Assembly: GCF_024435075.2 (NCBI RefSeq)
Contig: NZ_JAMZEG020000002.1
Location: 1,069,501 to 1,133,500 of the forward strand
Direction of reading: 5' to 3'
Source of the DNA: Marinomonas maritima
GTDB lineage: Bacteria > Pseudomonadota > Gammaproteobacteria > Pseudomonadales > Marinomonadaceae
Length of the DNA: 64,000 nt
In this document: positions 29,346 to 37,588 of the stretch, one piece after another
Layout: each line of letters opens with the position of its first letter
Numbering within the stretch: the stretch's first letter is position 1
The notes under the pieces: model-generated
Database searches by the model: none
Told to the model about the DNA's origin: nothing
The model's input: only the letters and a program-made list of their open reading frames with translations
Program-made: the position numbers and the translations under genes

Positions 29346-30305
29346 ATGGACGAAAACATTCTAAAGAACATACCAGGTATCGATGCCGCGCAATCAATCA
29401 CCACCATTGACGCAGAGCAACTTACACCAAAGGTGTTTATGGAATATTTCGTATCAAACAATCGCCCGTGTCTCATTAAAGGTGCAATTAAACACTGGCC
29501 AGCAATAAAAAAATGGGGAGATCCAGACTATCTCAAAGCGAAATGTGGTGATTCCCCCATTACCTATTATCCTCATATGAATTACGACCATACGGATAAT
29601 ATGAAAGTAGATGAAACAGTAAAGCCCTTTTCCTTTGTATTAGATATACTCTGCCACCCCAGCTCCGGCATCACCAGCGCACCATCTCTGATGTTTGATA
29701 AACCTCCTTTTTTAGCATTAGCCAAAGATGTAGCAGGATTTTCATTTTTACCCTCTCCTCCTAAGCCAATCCTCTACCCTGCATCTCGGTCATTTATGTA
29801 TAAGGGTGCGGGGACCGGCTGGCATTATCATTTTGTTGATGAAACGCTAATGTGCCAAGTTATCGGCTCAAAAAAAGTGGGTCTACTGCCACCAGATACA
29901 GAAACGGATAACATTGTTTATGAGGCCTTTACCACTGATGCATATTTAAGCAATGGCGATTGCTTTGACCCAATAAAAGCCTCAAAACTAAAGCCTATAC
30001 TCGCCGTAGTGGAGCCTGGAGATGCACTTTATATTCCTCCCTTTTGGTGGCATGGTGTTGAAACAATAGGATCTAGTTTCGGCATAACCATTGCGAACTG
30101 TTGGCGCTCTCCATTGCACATAATGGGCGATTTATCCTTCCCTACTGTACGTAAAATATGGAAAAAATCACTGACTCGCCCAAACAAAAGAACACCGATT
30201 GTACTCGCATTGGGCATCTCAAGTTTACTGATGCAAAGTGTTCGATTTATATTCAATTCCCGTGCTAGAAAAACAAAAATTGTTGATGAGAAGGGGCAGC
30301 TTTGA
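29346..30305 (+). CDS. JmjC/cupin_8-type oxygenase-like protein
   Basis: A 319-residue protein. I chose the ATG at 29346 because AGGAAG precedes it; an upstream TTG at 29328 is less likely. The core fits the FIH-like JmjC fold: PCLIKGAIKHWPAIKKW near the N-terminus, GTGWHYHFVDE near residue 160, CQVIGSKKVGLLPP, and a later GDALYIPPFWWHGVET near 240. These enzymes bind Fe(II) and 2-oxoglutarate and hydroxylate side chains. The usual first metal motif is HxD; here it reads HYH with Asp three residues further, so the metal site may differ. A hydrophobic, basic C-terminus follows the fold. Next to an NRPS it could hydroxylate an amino acid or the peptide, which is inference. Confidence 0.75.
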   Translation: MDENILKNIPGIDAAQSITTIDAEQLTPKVFMEYFVSNNRPCLIKGAIKHWPAIKKWGDPDYLKAKCGDSPITYYPHMNYDHTDNMKVDETVKPFSFVLDILCHPSSGITSAPSLMFDKPPFLALAKDVAGFSFLPSPPKPILYPASRSFMYKGAGTGWHYHFVDETLMCQVIGSKKVGLLPPDTETDNIVYEAFTTDAYLSNGDCFDPIKASKLKPILAVVEPGDALYIPPFWWHGVETIGSSFGITIANCWRSPLHIMGDLSFPTVRKIWKKSLTRPNKRTPIVLALGISSLLMQSVRFIFNSRARKTKIVDEKGQL

Positions 30306-30424
30306 ATTTAAAAATCTTAGCTGTACCTCTAAGCTCAGTGGCATTTTCTTTTAAATCCAAATAGTATCCTCAACTTGAAGTCCCTGATTCAGTTATTAGA
30401 TAAACATTGATTGGCGTAATTTTC

Positions 30425-31153
30425 ATGGCTCAAGATGTGAAGGTGGTTGAGAGTGAACTCAGTTCGTTTTTTTTAAGTTGCAATAAGGTTGTTATCGCTC
30501 GTTTACCTAAACTCACGATATTCAGCTGTAACTACACGAACACTAGATACACACAGAGGCTATTTGAAGAATTTGATATCTATTTCCCTAATTCACTCCA
30601 CCGATCCGTTGTTAAACGGCAGGCCGAATATCTCGCTGGCCGCTATATGGCTAAATTAGCACTTTCGGCATTAGGCATTGAAAACACCACAGTATCGACT
30701 GGCATTGATCGTGCCCCATCTTGGCCAATAGCGATAAACGGTTCGATCAGTCATACCCATAACACAGCTTATTCGGCAGTGGGTACAACAGCAGATTTTG
30801 ATTATATTGGGATTGATTTCGAAGAATTCATTTCTCCTTCCACTAGCGAAGACATCGCCAGTACAATCATCAACCCTCATGAGCAAATACAGCTTACGAG
30901 CTATCACTTAAAATTCGAAATCATGCTAACGCTGATATTCTCGGCCAAAGAAAGTCTGTTCAAAGCCTTATATCCTCAAGTAAATGAATATTTTGATTTT
31001 TCAGCAGCAGAAATTGTGAGCATTACAGAGAAGGATAATCAATTTATTATTCAGTTAACCCGATCTTTATGTTTAAGCTTACCAAAAGGAAAGCGTTTTA
31101 AAGGATACTTTGAGCTAATGGACAACCATGTATTAACGATAATTGCAGGGTAA
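30425..31153 (+). CDS. 4'-phosphopantetheinyl transferase, EntD/Sfp type
   Basis: A 242-residue protein from the ATG at 30425; a longer frame from a TTG at 30407 is less likely. It transfers the phosphopantetheine arm of CoA to the conserved serine of carrier domains. The hallmark motifs are visible: GSISHTHN (about residue 104), IGIDFEE (about 127) and FSAKESLFKAL (about 178). EntD/PcpS-like length and an upstream LAGRYMAKLAL segment support the subgroup. It is the only such enzyme in the window, so it is the likely activator of the NRPS T domains and perhaps of the PKS ACP at 49.8 kb. Confidence 0.9.
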   Translation: MAQDVKVVESELSSFFLSCNKVVIARLPKLTIFSCNYTNTRYTQRLFEEFDIYFPNSLHRSVVKRQAEYLAGRYMAKLALSALGIENTTVSTGIDRAPSWPIAINGSISHTHNTAYSAVGTTADFDYIGIDFEEFISPSTSEDIASTIINPHEQIQLTSYHLKFEIMLTLIFSAKESLFKALYPQVNEYFDFSAAEIVSITEKDNQFIIQLTRSLCLSLPKGKRFKGYFELMDNHVLTIIAG

Positions 31154-31687
31154 TGCAGTTAAATCGTCTCTATGTAATCGTCAGTGCGTTTTTTCTAGAA
31201 ATTTCAAAATTAGCAGAGCACTTTAGAGTGGCCATAATCCTTAGTGGCTAACTACGAGCGGTTATACCGTGGCGAAGCCATGACTATAACCGTCTTTTGA
31301 ACCGCCGCTTTGTCTATAGGAAGAGTTGTTTCTTTAAAATTAGTGACGAGCTTTACTTGACCACTACAAGTGCGTTCTTTGGGATGAGTCCCATATGACG
31401 TGGAACCAGCCTCTTCTGCCGATATGCCCCACACGACAATGTGTCGGTAATGCCTTCTTGTTTACGACGCTCCTAGCAGACAATACATAGTTTCAATTAA
31501 ACAAACTGATGGCGTTATACTTACTCTTATTGGTACATTTTAAGGTTGTTTTTCCCGTTAATCTGAAACTAGATCCACTTGTCCCTTAGAAATCTTGTAA
31601 TTTTATGACATAATATTGGCCATCTGTCGTAAGATGCTATTTCATTTAGAAACGACGCTTTTTTGAACTTATTCGATACAAGATAAA
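31154..31687. other. Intergenic region at the edge of the NRPS locus
   Basis: A 534-base stretch without a credible gene. It holds an imperfect hairpin at 31259-31292 (CGGTTATA paired with TATAACCG, with an inner TGGC-GAA-GCCA) and a small one near 31432-31444 (CGACA-ATG-TGTCG). The part from about 31250 to 31510 is richer in GC than its flanks and may be a decayed gene or element. The last 100 bases should hold the dusA promoter. Confidence 0.5.
31259..31292. repeat. Imperfect inverted repeat after the PPTase gene
   Basis: Arms CGGTTATA and TATAACCG flank an inner TGGC-GAA-GCCA hairpin. It lies 106 bases after the PPTase stop. No T-run follows directly, so it is not a clean rho-independent terminator. 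It could be a small mobile repeat or an RNA 3' end structure. Confidence 0.4.
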
Positions 31688-32716
31688 ATGCCTTTAGAAA
31701 ATGGGTCAACAACCCCAGTAAGCCCAAGCACCAAGCTTAATCACCGTTTTTCCATTGCCCCTATGATGGATTGGACGACTTCAGATTACAGAGTCTTTGC
31801 TCGTACATTAACCAAAAATACGCTGCTTTATACTGAGATGGTGACAACGGGTGCATTGCTGCAAGGCAATCATCCTGAAAGATTCTTACGGTATGACGAG
31901 TGTGAACACCCTATCGCTTTACAGCTTGGTGGGTCCGATGCTCCTGCGTTAGGTAAGTGCGCAAAAATGGCTGAACAGGCTGGCTTTGATGAGGTTAACC
32001 TAAACGTTGGTTGCCCAAGCGATCGAGTTCAAAACAGTTTGATCGGCGCGTGTTTAATGGCTTACCCAGATAAAGTGAAAGACGCCATGCGCACAATGCA
32101 AGATGCATGCAGTATTCCAGTGACGATCAAACATCGCATTGGTTTAGATGAGCAAGAAGAATACAGCGTGGTTCGGGACTTTGTTGGTGATATGGCAACA
32201 ACCGGTGTGACAACGTTTATTGTTCATGCGCGTAATGCAATCTTGCAAGGCCTAAGTCCGAAAGAGAACCGTGAAGTACCACCACTGAAATACCATTATG
32301 TACATCAGTTGAAGAAGGATTTCCCAGACCTTGAAATCATCTTAAACGGTGGCATAAAAACACTAGCGGAATGCCAAGAACAATTGGCACACGTCGATGG
32401 CGTGATGGTTGGCCGCGAGGCTTATCACAACCCTTGGATTTTAAACCAAGTCGACGAAGTATTATTTGGCGGTCAGTCATTGGTACATGATCGCTATGCA
32501 GCGTTAGAGGCTTACGTTCCTTATGTTGAACGTAAGCTAGAAGAAGGCGAACGCTTGATGCACCTAACCCGACATATTTTGGGTATTTTTCAGGGCGAAG
32601 CTGGCGGTAAACAGTTCCGTCGCTACCTATCTGAGAATGGTCACAAAGCTGACGCAAAGGTAAATGTATTATTAGAGGCCATTGAATTGGTCAAAAATCA
32701 TCAACGCAAAGGATAA
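31688..32716 (+). CDS. dusA: tRNA-dihydrouridine(20/20a) synthase DusA
   Basis: A 342-residue FMN enzyme that reduces uridine 20/20a in the D-loop of tRNA. The family signature near the N-terminus is clear (SIAPMMDWTTSDYR), followed by TEMVTTGA and LQLGGSD, which match DusA rather than DusB/C. The catalytic cysteine lies in NLNVGCPSDRVQ (about residue 107). Length fits DusA. tal begins 6 bases after its stop, so the two are probably co-transcribed. Confidence 0.95.
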   Translation: MPLENGSTTPVSPSTKLNHRFSIAPMMDWTTSDYRVFARTLTKNTLLYTEMVTTGALLQGNHPERFLRYDECEHPIALQLGGSDAPALGKCAKMAEQAGFDEVNLNVGCPSDRVQNSLIGACLMAYPDKVKDAMRTMQDACSIPVTIKHRIGLDEQEEYSVVRDFVGDMATTGVTTFIVHARNAILQGLSPKENREVPPLKYHYVHQLKKDFPDLEIILNGGIKTLAECQEQLAHVDGVMVGREAYHNPWILNQVDEVLFGGQSLVHDRYAALEAYVPYVERKLEEGERLMHLTRHILGIFQGEAGGKQFRRYLSENGHKADAKVNVLLEAIELVKNHQRKG

Positions 32717-32721
32717 GAGCA

Positions 32722-33672
32722 ATGAGCAATAAGTTATCTCAGTTAAAAGAGTTCACGACCATTGTGGCCGACACCGGTGATATCACGGCAATCAAAGATT
32801 TTTTACCACAAGATGCAACCACTAACCCATCTTTGATGCTTAAAGCTGCACAAATTCCAGAATACGCCCCTTTCCTTGATCAAGCGGTTGCTTGGGCAAA
32901 AACACAAAGCAACGACAAAGATCAGCAAATTTTAGACGCTGGTGACATGCTTGCTGTGATCGTTGGAACTGAAATTTTGAAATACGTTCCAGGCCGCATT
33001 TCTACTGAAGTAGACGCGCGTTTGTCTTTCGATAAAGAAGCGACACTTGCAAAAGCACGCAAATTAATCGCGCTATACGAAGCCGCTGGCGTGTCTCGTG
33101 ACCGCGTTTTGATTAAAGCAGCGTCTACTTGGGAAGGCATTAAGGCCGCAGAAGAGCTAGAAAAAGAAGGCATCAACTGTAACCTGACGTTACTTTTCTC
33201 TTTCGCTCAAGCAAAAGCTTGTGCCGAAGCGGGCGTTTACCTGATCTCTCCTTTTGTGGGTCGTATTCTTGATTGGTACAAAAAATCAACTGGCCAAGAA
33301 TACACTGCAGAAACAGATCCTGGTGTGGTTTCTGTCACTGAAATCTACAACTACTACAAAGAGCACGGTTACAAAACGGTTGTAATGGGCGCGAGCTTCC
33401 GTAACCTTGGTGAAATCGAGCAACTTGCTGGTTGTGATCGTTTGACGATTAGCCCGAACTTGCTGGAAGAACTGAAGAAAGACGAAGGCAAACTTGAGCG
33501 TAAATTGATCCCAACAACCGACGTGAAACCAGCGCCTGCTGCCATCACTGAAGCAGCGTTCCGTTGGGCAATGAACGAAGACGCGATGGCAACAGAGAAA
33601 CTGTCTGAAGGCATTCGTAACTTTGCTGCCGATCAGCGTAAGTTAGAAGTCACGTTAGCGTCTATGCTTTAA
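32722..33672 (+). CDS. tal: Transaldolase
   Basis: A 316-residue transaldolase of the E. coli TalB length class, which moves a dihydroxyacetone unit between sugar phosphates in the pentose phosphate pathway. The Schiff-base lysine is in VLIKAASTWEGIK (about residue 132), and the N-terminal DATTNPSLML is typical. Early residues TTIVADTGD also match the family. Closely follows dusA and is followed by a strong terminator. Confidence 0.97.
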   Translation: MSNKLSQLKEFTTIVADTGDITAIKDFLPQDATTNPSLMLKAAQIPEYAPFLDQAVAWAKTQSNDKDQQILDAGDMLAVIVGTEILKYVPGRISTEVDARLSFDKEATLAKARKLIALYEAAGVSRDRVLIKAASTWEGIKAAEELEKEGINCNLTLLFSFAQAKACAEAGVYLISPFVGRILDWYKKSTGQEYTAETDPGVVSVTEIYNYYKEHGYKTVVMGASFRNLGEIEQLAGCDRLTISPNLLEELKKDEGKLERKLIPTTDVKPAPAAITEAAFRWAMNEDAMATEKLSEGIRNFAADQRKLEVTLASML

Positions 33673-33688
33673 GCGTCACTTTTAAAAG

Positions 33689-33716
33689 AAAAAACGCGAC
33701 TTAGGTCGCGTTTTTT
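33689..33716 (+). terminator. Rho-independent terminator after tal
   Basis: Six A, then stem CGCGAC (33695-33700), loop TTAG, GTCGCG (33705-33710) and six T. It lies 17 bases after the tal stop. Confidence 0.9.
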
Positions 33717-33786
33717 ATGCCCATTTGTTTTATGCTTTCATGTTTCTATCCTACATAAAAGCCACCGTGATAATGAGCAACTGATA

Positions 33787-34299
33787 ATGACTGAATTTGA
33801 AAAAATGATCCGTGGTGAGACTTTCAATGGGATTGATACAGACCTTCGCCTACGCCGAGAAACCGCCCGCCTAGCTTGCGCAAAATTCAATACGCATCCA
33901 AGTAAAGGCAATTTACGCCATGTTACTCGCTTGTTTGCTGAGTTTGGCAGCGTTGTCATCGAACCCGGTTTTCAATGTGATTACGGTTCTCAAATTCACC
34001 TTGGTAAAAACGTGTTTATTAACTTCCACTGCGTCTTTCTAGACAGCGCCCCAATTCATATTGGCGACGATGTATTAATTGGACCAAGCGTGCACCTTTA
34101 TACGGTCGATCATCCAAGAGACGCTGAATTACGCGCTTCGGGTGAATGCTTTACACAACCTATCACGATTGGCAATAACGTGTGGATTGGTGGTGGCGCC
34201 AAAATTTTACCAGGCATCAACATTGGCAATAGCGCCATTATTGCCGCAAATGCCGTGGTTACTCGCCACGTGGAAGAAAATGAGCGCTACTTCGGATAA
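33787..34299 (+). CDS. Sugar O-acetyltransferase, Maa/LacA-like, short C-terminus
   Basis: A 170-residue left-handed beta-helix acetyltransferase of the maltose/galactoside family. The N-terminal cap (TEFEKMIRGETFN) and hexapeptide repeats (IHIGDDVLIGPSVHLYTVDHP; ITIGNNVWIGGGAKILPG) are typical, and the catalytic His lies in TVDHP (about residue 114). It ends at VVTRHVEENERYFG, where family members usually continue with a GxPAR segment that helps bind CoA. That segment is missing, either truly or through a small change near 34285. Activity is uncertain. Confidence 0.85.
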   Translation: MTEFEKMIRGETFNGIDTDLRLRRETARLACAKFNTHPSKGNLRHVTRLFAEFGSVVIEPGFQCDYGSQIHLGKNVFINFHCVFLDSAPIHIGDDVLIGPSVHLYTVDHPRDAELRASGECFTQPITIGNNVWIGGGAKILPGINIGNSAIIAANAVVTRHVEENERYFG

Positions 34300-34484
34300 T
34301 CTGCTCAATGATTTTTTGCATAATTACGCCAAAAAATCACATTTTCATACTTTAACGAACGTTAGCTGAACTCTTCCTACAACTGGGTAAGTAATCGGCA
34401 ATTGTTAAGGAAATACCCTCTTCGCCCCTTTTGTCTCAACAATTTTCTATATACTGCACTGAAATACGCGAGAGAGGTCGCTCT

Positions 34485-35609
34485 ATGAAACATTGGATTC
34501 TATTTTTAGCTAGCCTTGTGGCGCTTGGTGCAAACGCCTCAGATGCCGACATTAGCAATGACGCCTTAAACATCGATCAAATTACACAGTTTGATGGTAC
34601 TCCATGGGGTATCGCCGTGCTTAATGATCAAGAAGCCATCATCACTATCAAACAAGGTGATGCCTACCGAGTCAATTTAGCCACTGGGAAAAAACAAGCG
34701 CTGAGCGGACTCCCTGCTGTCGATAATGCCGGTCAAGGCGGTTTACTGGATGTGGCTAAGTCACCACAACTCACCGAGCAAGGATGGTTGTATTTCACCT
34801 ATTCAAAGCCATCGAATGAAGGATCACGCACGACGCTCGCGCGGGCTAAGTTGGTTAATAATACCCTTACCGAATGGCATGATTTACTCGTCTCAGACTC
34901 TGCCACGACAGAAACAAAACACTATGGCGGACGCATAGCCTTTGACGATCAAGACCATGTGTTTTTCTCGGTCGGTGATCGAGGTGTCAGAGAAAGCGCT
35001 CAAGAGCTGACCAACCATGCAGGCAGCATTATTCGCTTAAGCTTGGATGGTCAAGTGCCTGCGGATAACCCTTTTGTAACGCACGCAAACATTAGAAATG
35101 AAATCTGGAGTTACGGACACCGCAATCCTCAAGGTTTATTTTATGATACAAACAGCCATACTTTATGGTCAAACGAACATGGACCAAGAGGCGGTGACGA
35201 AATTAATCTGATTCGTCCCGGTGCTAACTATGGTTGGCCAATTGTGTCTTACGGCAAGGAGTATTGGGGACCTATTGATGTAGGAGAAAGCACAGAAAAA
35301 GAAGGTATAGACAATCCTGCTAAAGTGTTTATTCCGTCGATCGCGCCCAGTAGCTTGTTACGCTATCAAGGTATTTTGTTTTCCAACTGGAATGGTGATT
35401 TTCTATCGACGGCACTCGCATTAAGGCATTTGAACAAGGTAAAAATTGAGGCAAACGGCGAAGTAACAGAAACACGTTATCTTCAAAACTTAGATGAACG
35501 ACTTCGCTCTATTGCTCAAGACTCAAAAGGGGCCCTCTATATTGGTACGGATTCTGGAAAGCTTTTAAGAGTCACGCTAACCACCACAACCAACACCCTT
35601 AAAAATTAA
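34485..35609 (+). CDS. PQQ-dependent aldose sugar dehydrogenase, YliI-like, exported
   Basis: A 374-residue soluble quinoprotein of the GDH-B/YliI fold. I start at the ATG at 34485 because it opens a clean signal peptide (MKHWILFLASLVALGANAS) and follows GAGAGG; the frame extends upstream without one. Family landmarks are GGRIAFDDQDHVFFSVGDRG (about 145), GHRNPQG (about 207), HGPRGGDEINLI and GANYGWPIVSYG (about 230-260). It probably oxidises aldose sugars in the periplasm with PQQ. Not linked to the biosynthetic clusters. Confidence 0.88.
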   Translation: MKHWILFLASLVALGANASDADISNDALNIDQITQFDGTPWGIAVLNDQEAIITIKQGDAYRVNLATGKKQALSGLPAVDNAGQGGLLDVAKSPQLTEQGWLYFTYSKPSNEGSRTTLARAKLVNNTLTEWHDLLVSDSATTETKHYGGRIAFDDQDHVFFSVGDRGVRESAQELTNHAGSIIRLSLDGQVPADNPFVTHANIRNEIWSYGHRNPQGLFYDTNSHTLWSNEHGPRGGDEINLIRPGANYGWPIVSYGKEYWGPIDVGESTEKEGIDNPAKVFIPSIAPSSLLRYQGILFSNWNGDFLSTALALRHLNKVKIEANGEVTETRYLQNLDERLRSIAQDSKGALYIGTDSGKLLRVTLTTTTNTLKN

Positions 35610-35613
35610 GTTA

Positions 35614-35633
35614 AGGGCATCCTTTGATGCCCT
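35614..35633. terminator. Hairpin between convergent genes
   Basis: AGGGCATC and GATGCCCT form an 8-bp stem with a 4-base loop between the stops of the sugar dehydrogenase and the diguanylate cyclase. T-rich sequence follows on the minus strand, so it can serve at least that direction. Confidence 0.65.
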
Positions 35634-35647
35634 AACATCACTAAAAT

Positions 35648-36673
35648 TTACCCTTCTAGAACAACGCAATTTCGCCCGCTGTTTTTGGCTTTATATAAAC
35701 GTTGGTCAGCAATCGAATATAAATGCTTAAAATCGCCACCCTCTTCGTTACTGCTTGAAACACCAATGCTCGCCGTATAACAAATATCATGGCCATTAAA
35801 GCGAAACGGCGTATCGTGAATATACTGACAAAACGACACTGCCCATGTCTTGCTTTTCGACGCTGACATCAGCACACAAAACTCTTCGCCACCCAAACGA
35901 AACAATTGTTCACTGTCTCCCTCATGAGCTCTCAACCTTTCAGCAAAATCAACCAAGACAGCGTCGCCAATGTCGTGGCCATAGTTGTCATTCACTCTTT
36001 TAAAATGATCCAAATCGATCAATACAAACGCCAACCCATCGCCATCTTTTTTCGCCGCTTTAAACTGTTGTTCATATTTAGCGATCATATTTCGACGATT
36101 TGCGAGGCCCGTTAAAGGGTCTGTTGAAGCCACTACCGTTAAGGTTGCCATCATTTTTTTATGTATTTTCTCTGCGCCATGAGTAAGCCCCCAAAGAAAA
36201 AGATAGGCAAAGACTAAATTGATCACAACACTAACGAGTTGAATACCATGAGGGTCATAGAAGCGTAAATATAAAATTATCGCCACTAATGCGAGGCAAA
36301 CACCGCTTAACCACACGGCAATACGTCGACCCAACATCAAGTAGGCGCTCATAGGAAAAATTAACACCCATACCTGCCTACCTGAAAATAAAGGTGAAAA
36401 TGCAACCACAGCCAGGATGCCTAAAAATATAAAGGACACATAAAAGAAAACAACCCATTGGTAATAATGCCATCGCCTGGGAAGAAACCATAAACTGGCC
36501 GTTAAGATAAGAAGAAGGGTTTCACAAAAGGCTACGGTATAATGTTCTGCAAAGGTATTGAGAGAAATAAGAATAAGACAGGAAACCCCAATCACCAGTA
36601 AAAAAACCTTTAACAAGGTTTCACTGAAGAAATCATTATTAAACCAATGAGATACCGGAAGCTTCTTACTCAT
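35648..36673 (-). CDS. Membrane diguanylate cyclase (GGDEF)
   Basis: A 341-residue protein with about six hydrophobic segments in residues 20-165, forming a membrane sensor part, then a GGDEF domain (about 180-341) that makes cyclic di-GMP. TDPLTGLANRRNM opens the domain and the active site reads GGEEF (about 261). I see no RxxD inhibitory site at the usual spacing. It follows mlaA on the same strand with an 18-base gap. Confidence 0.92.
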   Translation of the reverse strand: MSKKLPVSHWFNNDFFSETLLKVFLLVIGVSCLILISLNTFAEHYTVAFCETLLLILTASLWFLPRRWHYYQWVVFFYVSFIFLGILAVVAFSPLFSGRQVWVLIFPMSAYLMLGRRIAVWLSGVCLALVAIILYLRFYDPHGIQLVSVVINLVFAYLFLWGLTHGAEKIHKKMMATLTVVASTDPLTGLANRRNMIAKYEQQFKAAKKDGDGLAFVLIDLDHFKRVNDNYGHDIGDAVLVDFAERLRAHEGDSEQLFRLGGEEFCVLMSASKSKTWAVSFCQYIHDTPFRFNGHDICYTASIGVSSSNEEGGDFKHLYSIADQRLYKAKNSGRNCVVLEG

Positions 36674-36691
36674 TCATCACCATTACCTCAA

Positions 36692-37519
36692 TTATTCAGA
36701 CCAACTGGTACCTTCAGGCTGGCCACTATTAGAAAAACCTTCATCGTCACCCCAAGAGTCATCGCCCCAGGAATCATCATTGCTATCCTCGCCCCAACTA
36801 CCATCAATCGAGCCTTCATGTGATTGCTCTTTTCGCGGAGGGTTACCGTCATAGACATCATACGCTCGACTCTGCAAATACACGTCTCGGATAAAGCTGT
36901 ACCTGTCTCCTACAATCAAAGATTCGGCGCTAAGCAAACGAGCACGAGTATCGACAACATCCAGAGCCATCAATCCCAATTTATCATCACGGCTCAAATT
37001 AAGAGCTTCTGTTTCGTCAATATACGTGTATTCGACCACCAAACCCGAACCATCACGTACAGTTGAAGGGCCAAAAAATGGCAATACAAGATAAGGACCA
37101 GACGACACCCCCCAGTAACCTAACGTTTGGCCGAAATCCTCTTTATAATGTTTTAGCCCCAGCTCGCTTGCGACATCAAAAATACCAAACCAGCCTGCGG
37201 TACTATTAATCAAAAAACGAAAAGTGGAAGAGGACGTCTCATCCCATTTTCCTTGTAATAGATTATTAGTGATATTTCCAATTTCGCCAAGGTTAGAGAA
37301 AAAATTGCTTACCCCTTTTTGCACGGGGTTTGGCGTGACCGCTTTATAACCTTTCGCAATTGGCTTTAAAACGGCGCCATCGATCGCATCATTAAAGGTA
37401 AACATAGAGCGGTTAAAGCCTTCCCATGGATCTTCTTTGGTTTCTACTGGCACATTTGCACAAGATTGCACAAGCAATAACATAGAGCCAAAAAGTAAAG
37501 CACCTATTACTTTAAACAT
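36692..37519 (-). CDS. mlaA: MlaA/VacJ family lipoprotein
   Basis: A 275-residue outer-membrane lipoprotein of the Mla lipid-asymmetry system. I chose the ATG at 37519 because it gives a lipoprotein signal (MFKVIGALLFGSM, lipobox before Cys in LVQSC); the frame extends 18 codons further upstream. Family motifs include DPWEGFNRSMFTFND and NNLLQGKW, then DFGQTLGYWG and GPYLVLPFFGPS. The C-terminus is an acidic Trp-Gly-Asp repeat (SWGDDSWGDD) that standard MlaA proteins lack. Confidence 0.93.
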   Translation of the reverse strand: MFKVIGALLFGSMLLLVQSCANVPVETKEDPWEGFNRSMFTFNDAIDGAVLKPIAKGYKAVTPNPVQKGVSNFFSNLGEIGNITNNLLQGKWDETSSSTFRFLINSTAGWFGIFDVASELGLKHYKEDFGQTLGYWGVSSGPYLVLPFFGPSTVRDGSGLVVEYTYIDETEALNLSRDDKLGLMALDVVDTRARLLSAESLIVGDRYSFIRDVYLQSRAYDVYDGNPPRKEQSHEGSIDGSWGEDSNDDSWGDDSWGDDEGFSNSGQPEGTSWSE

Positions 37520-37588
37520 TTTCACTATCCTTAATTTGAAAGACTTCACATACAGCATCTGGCTAAAAGACAAACGTTTATCTATAAA

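Noticed and set aside
29210..29476. 88-codon minus-strand frame over the start of the JmjC-type gene
   Set aside because: It overlaps the better supported plus-strand gene and the divergent promoter region, and its sequence matches no family.
31259..31292. Integron attC site
   Set aside because: The repeat lacks the GTTRRRY/RYYYAAC core sites, and no cassette array or integrase is nearby.
31252..31434. 60-codon minus-strand frame after the PPTase gene
   Set aside because: No ribosome binding site or recognisable domain; it coincides with the inverted repeat. A remnant is possible but not supported.
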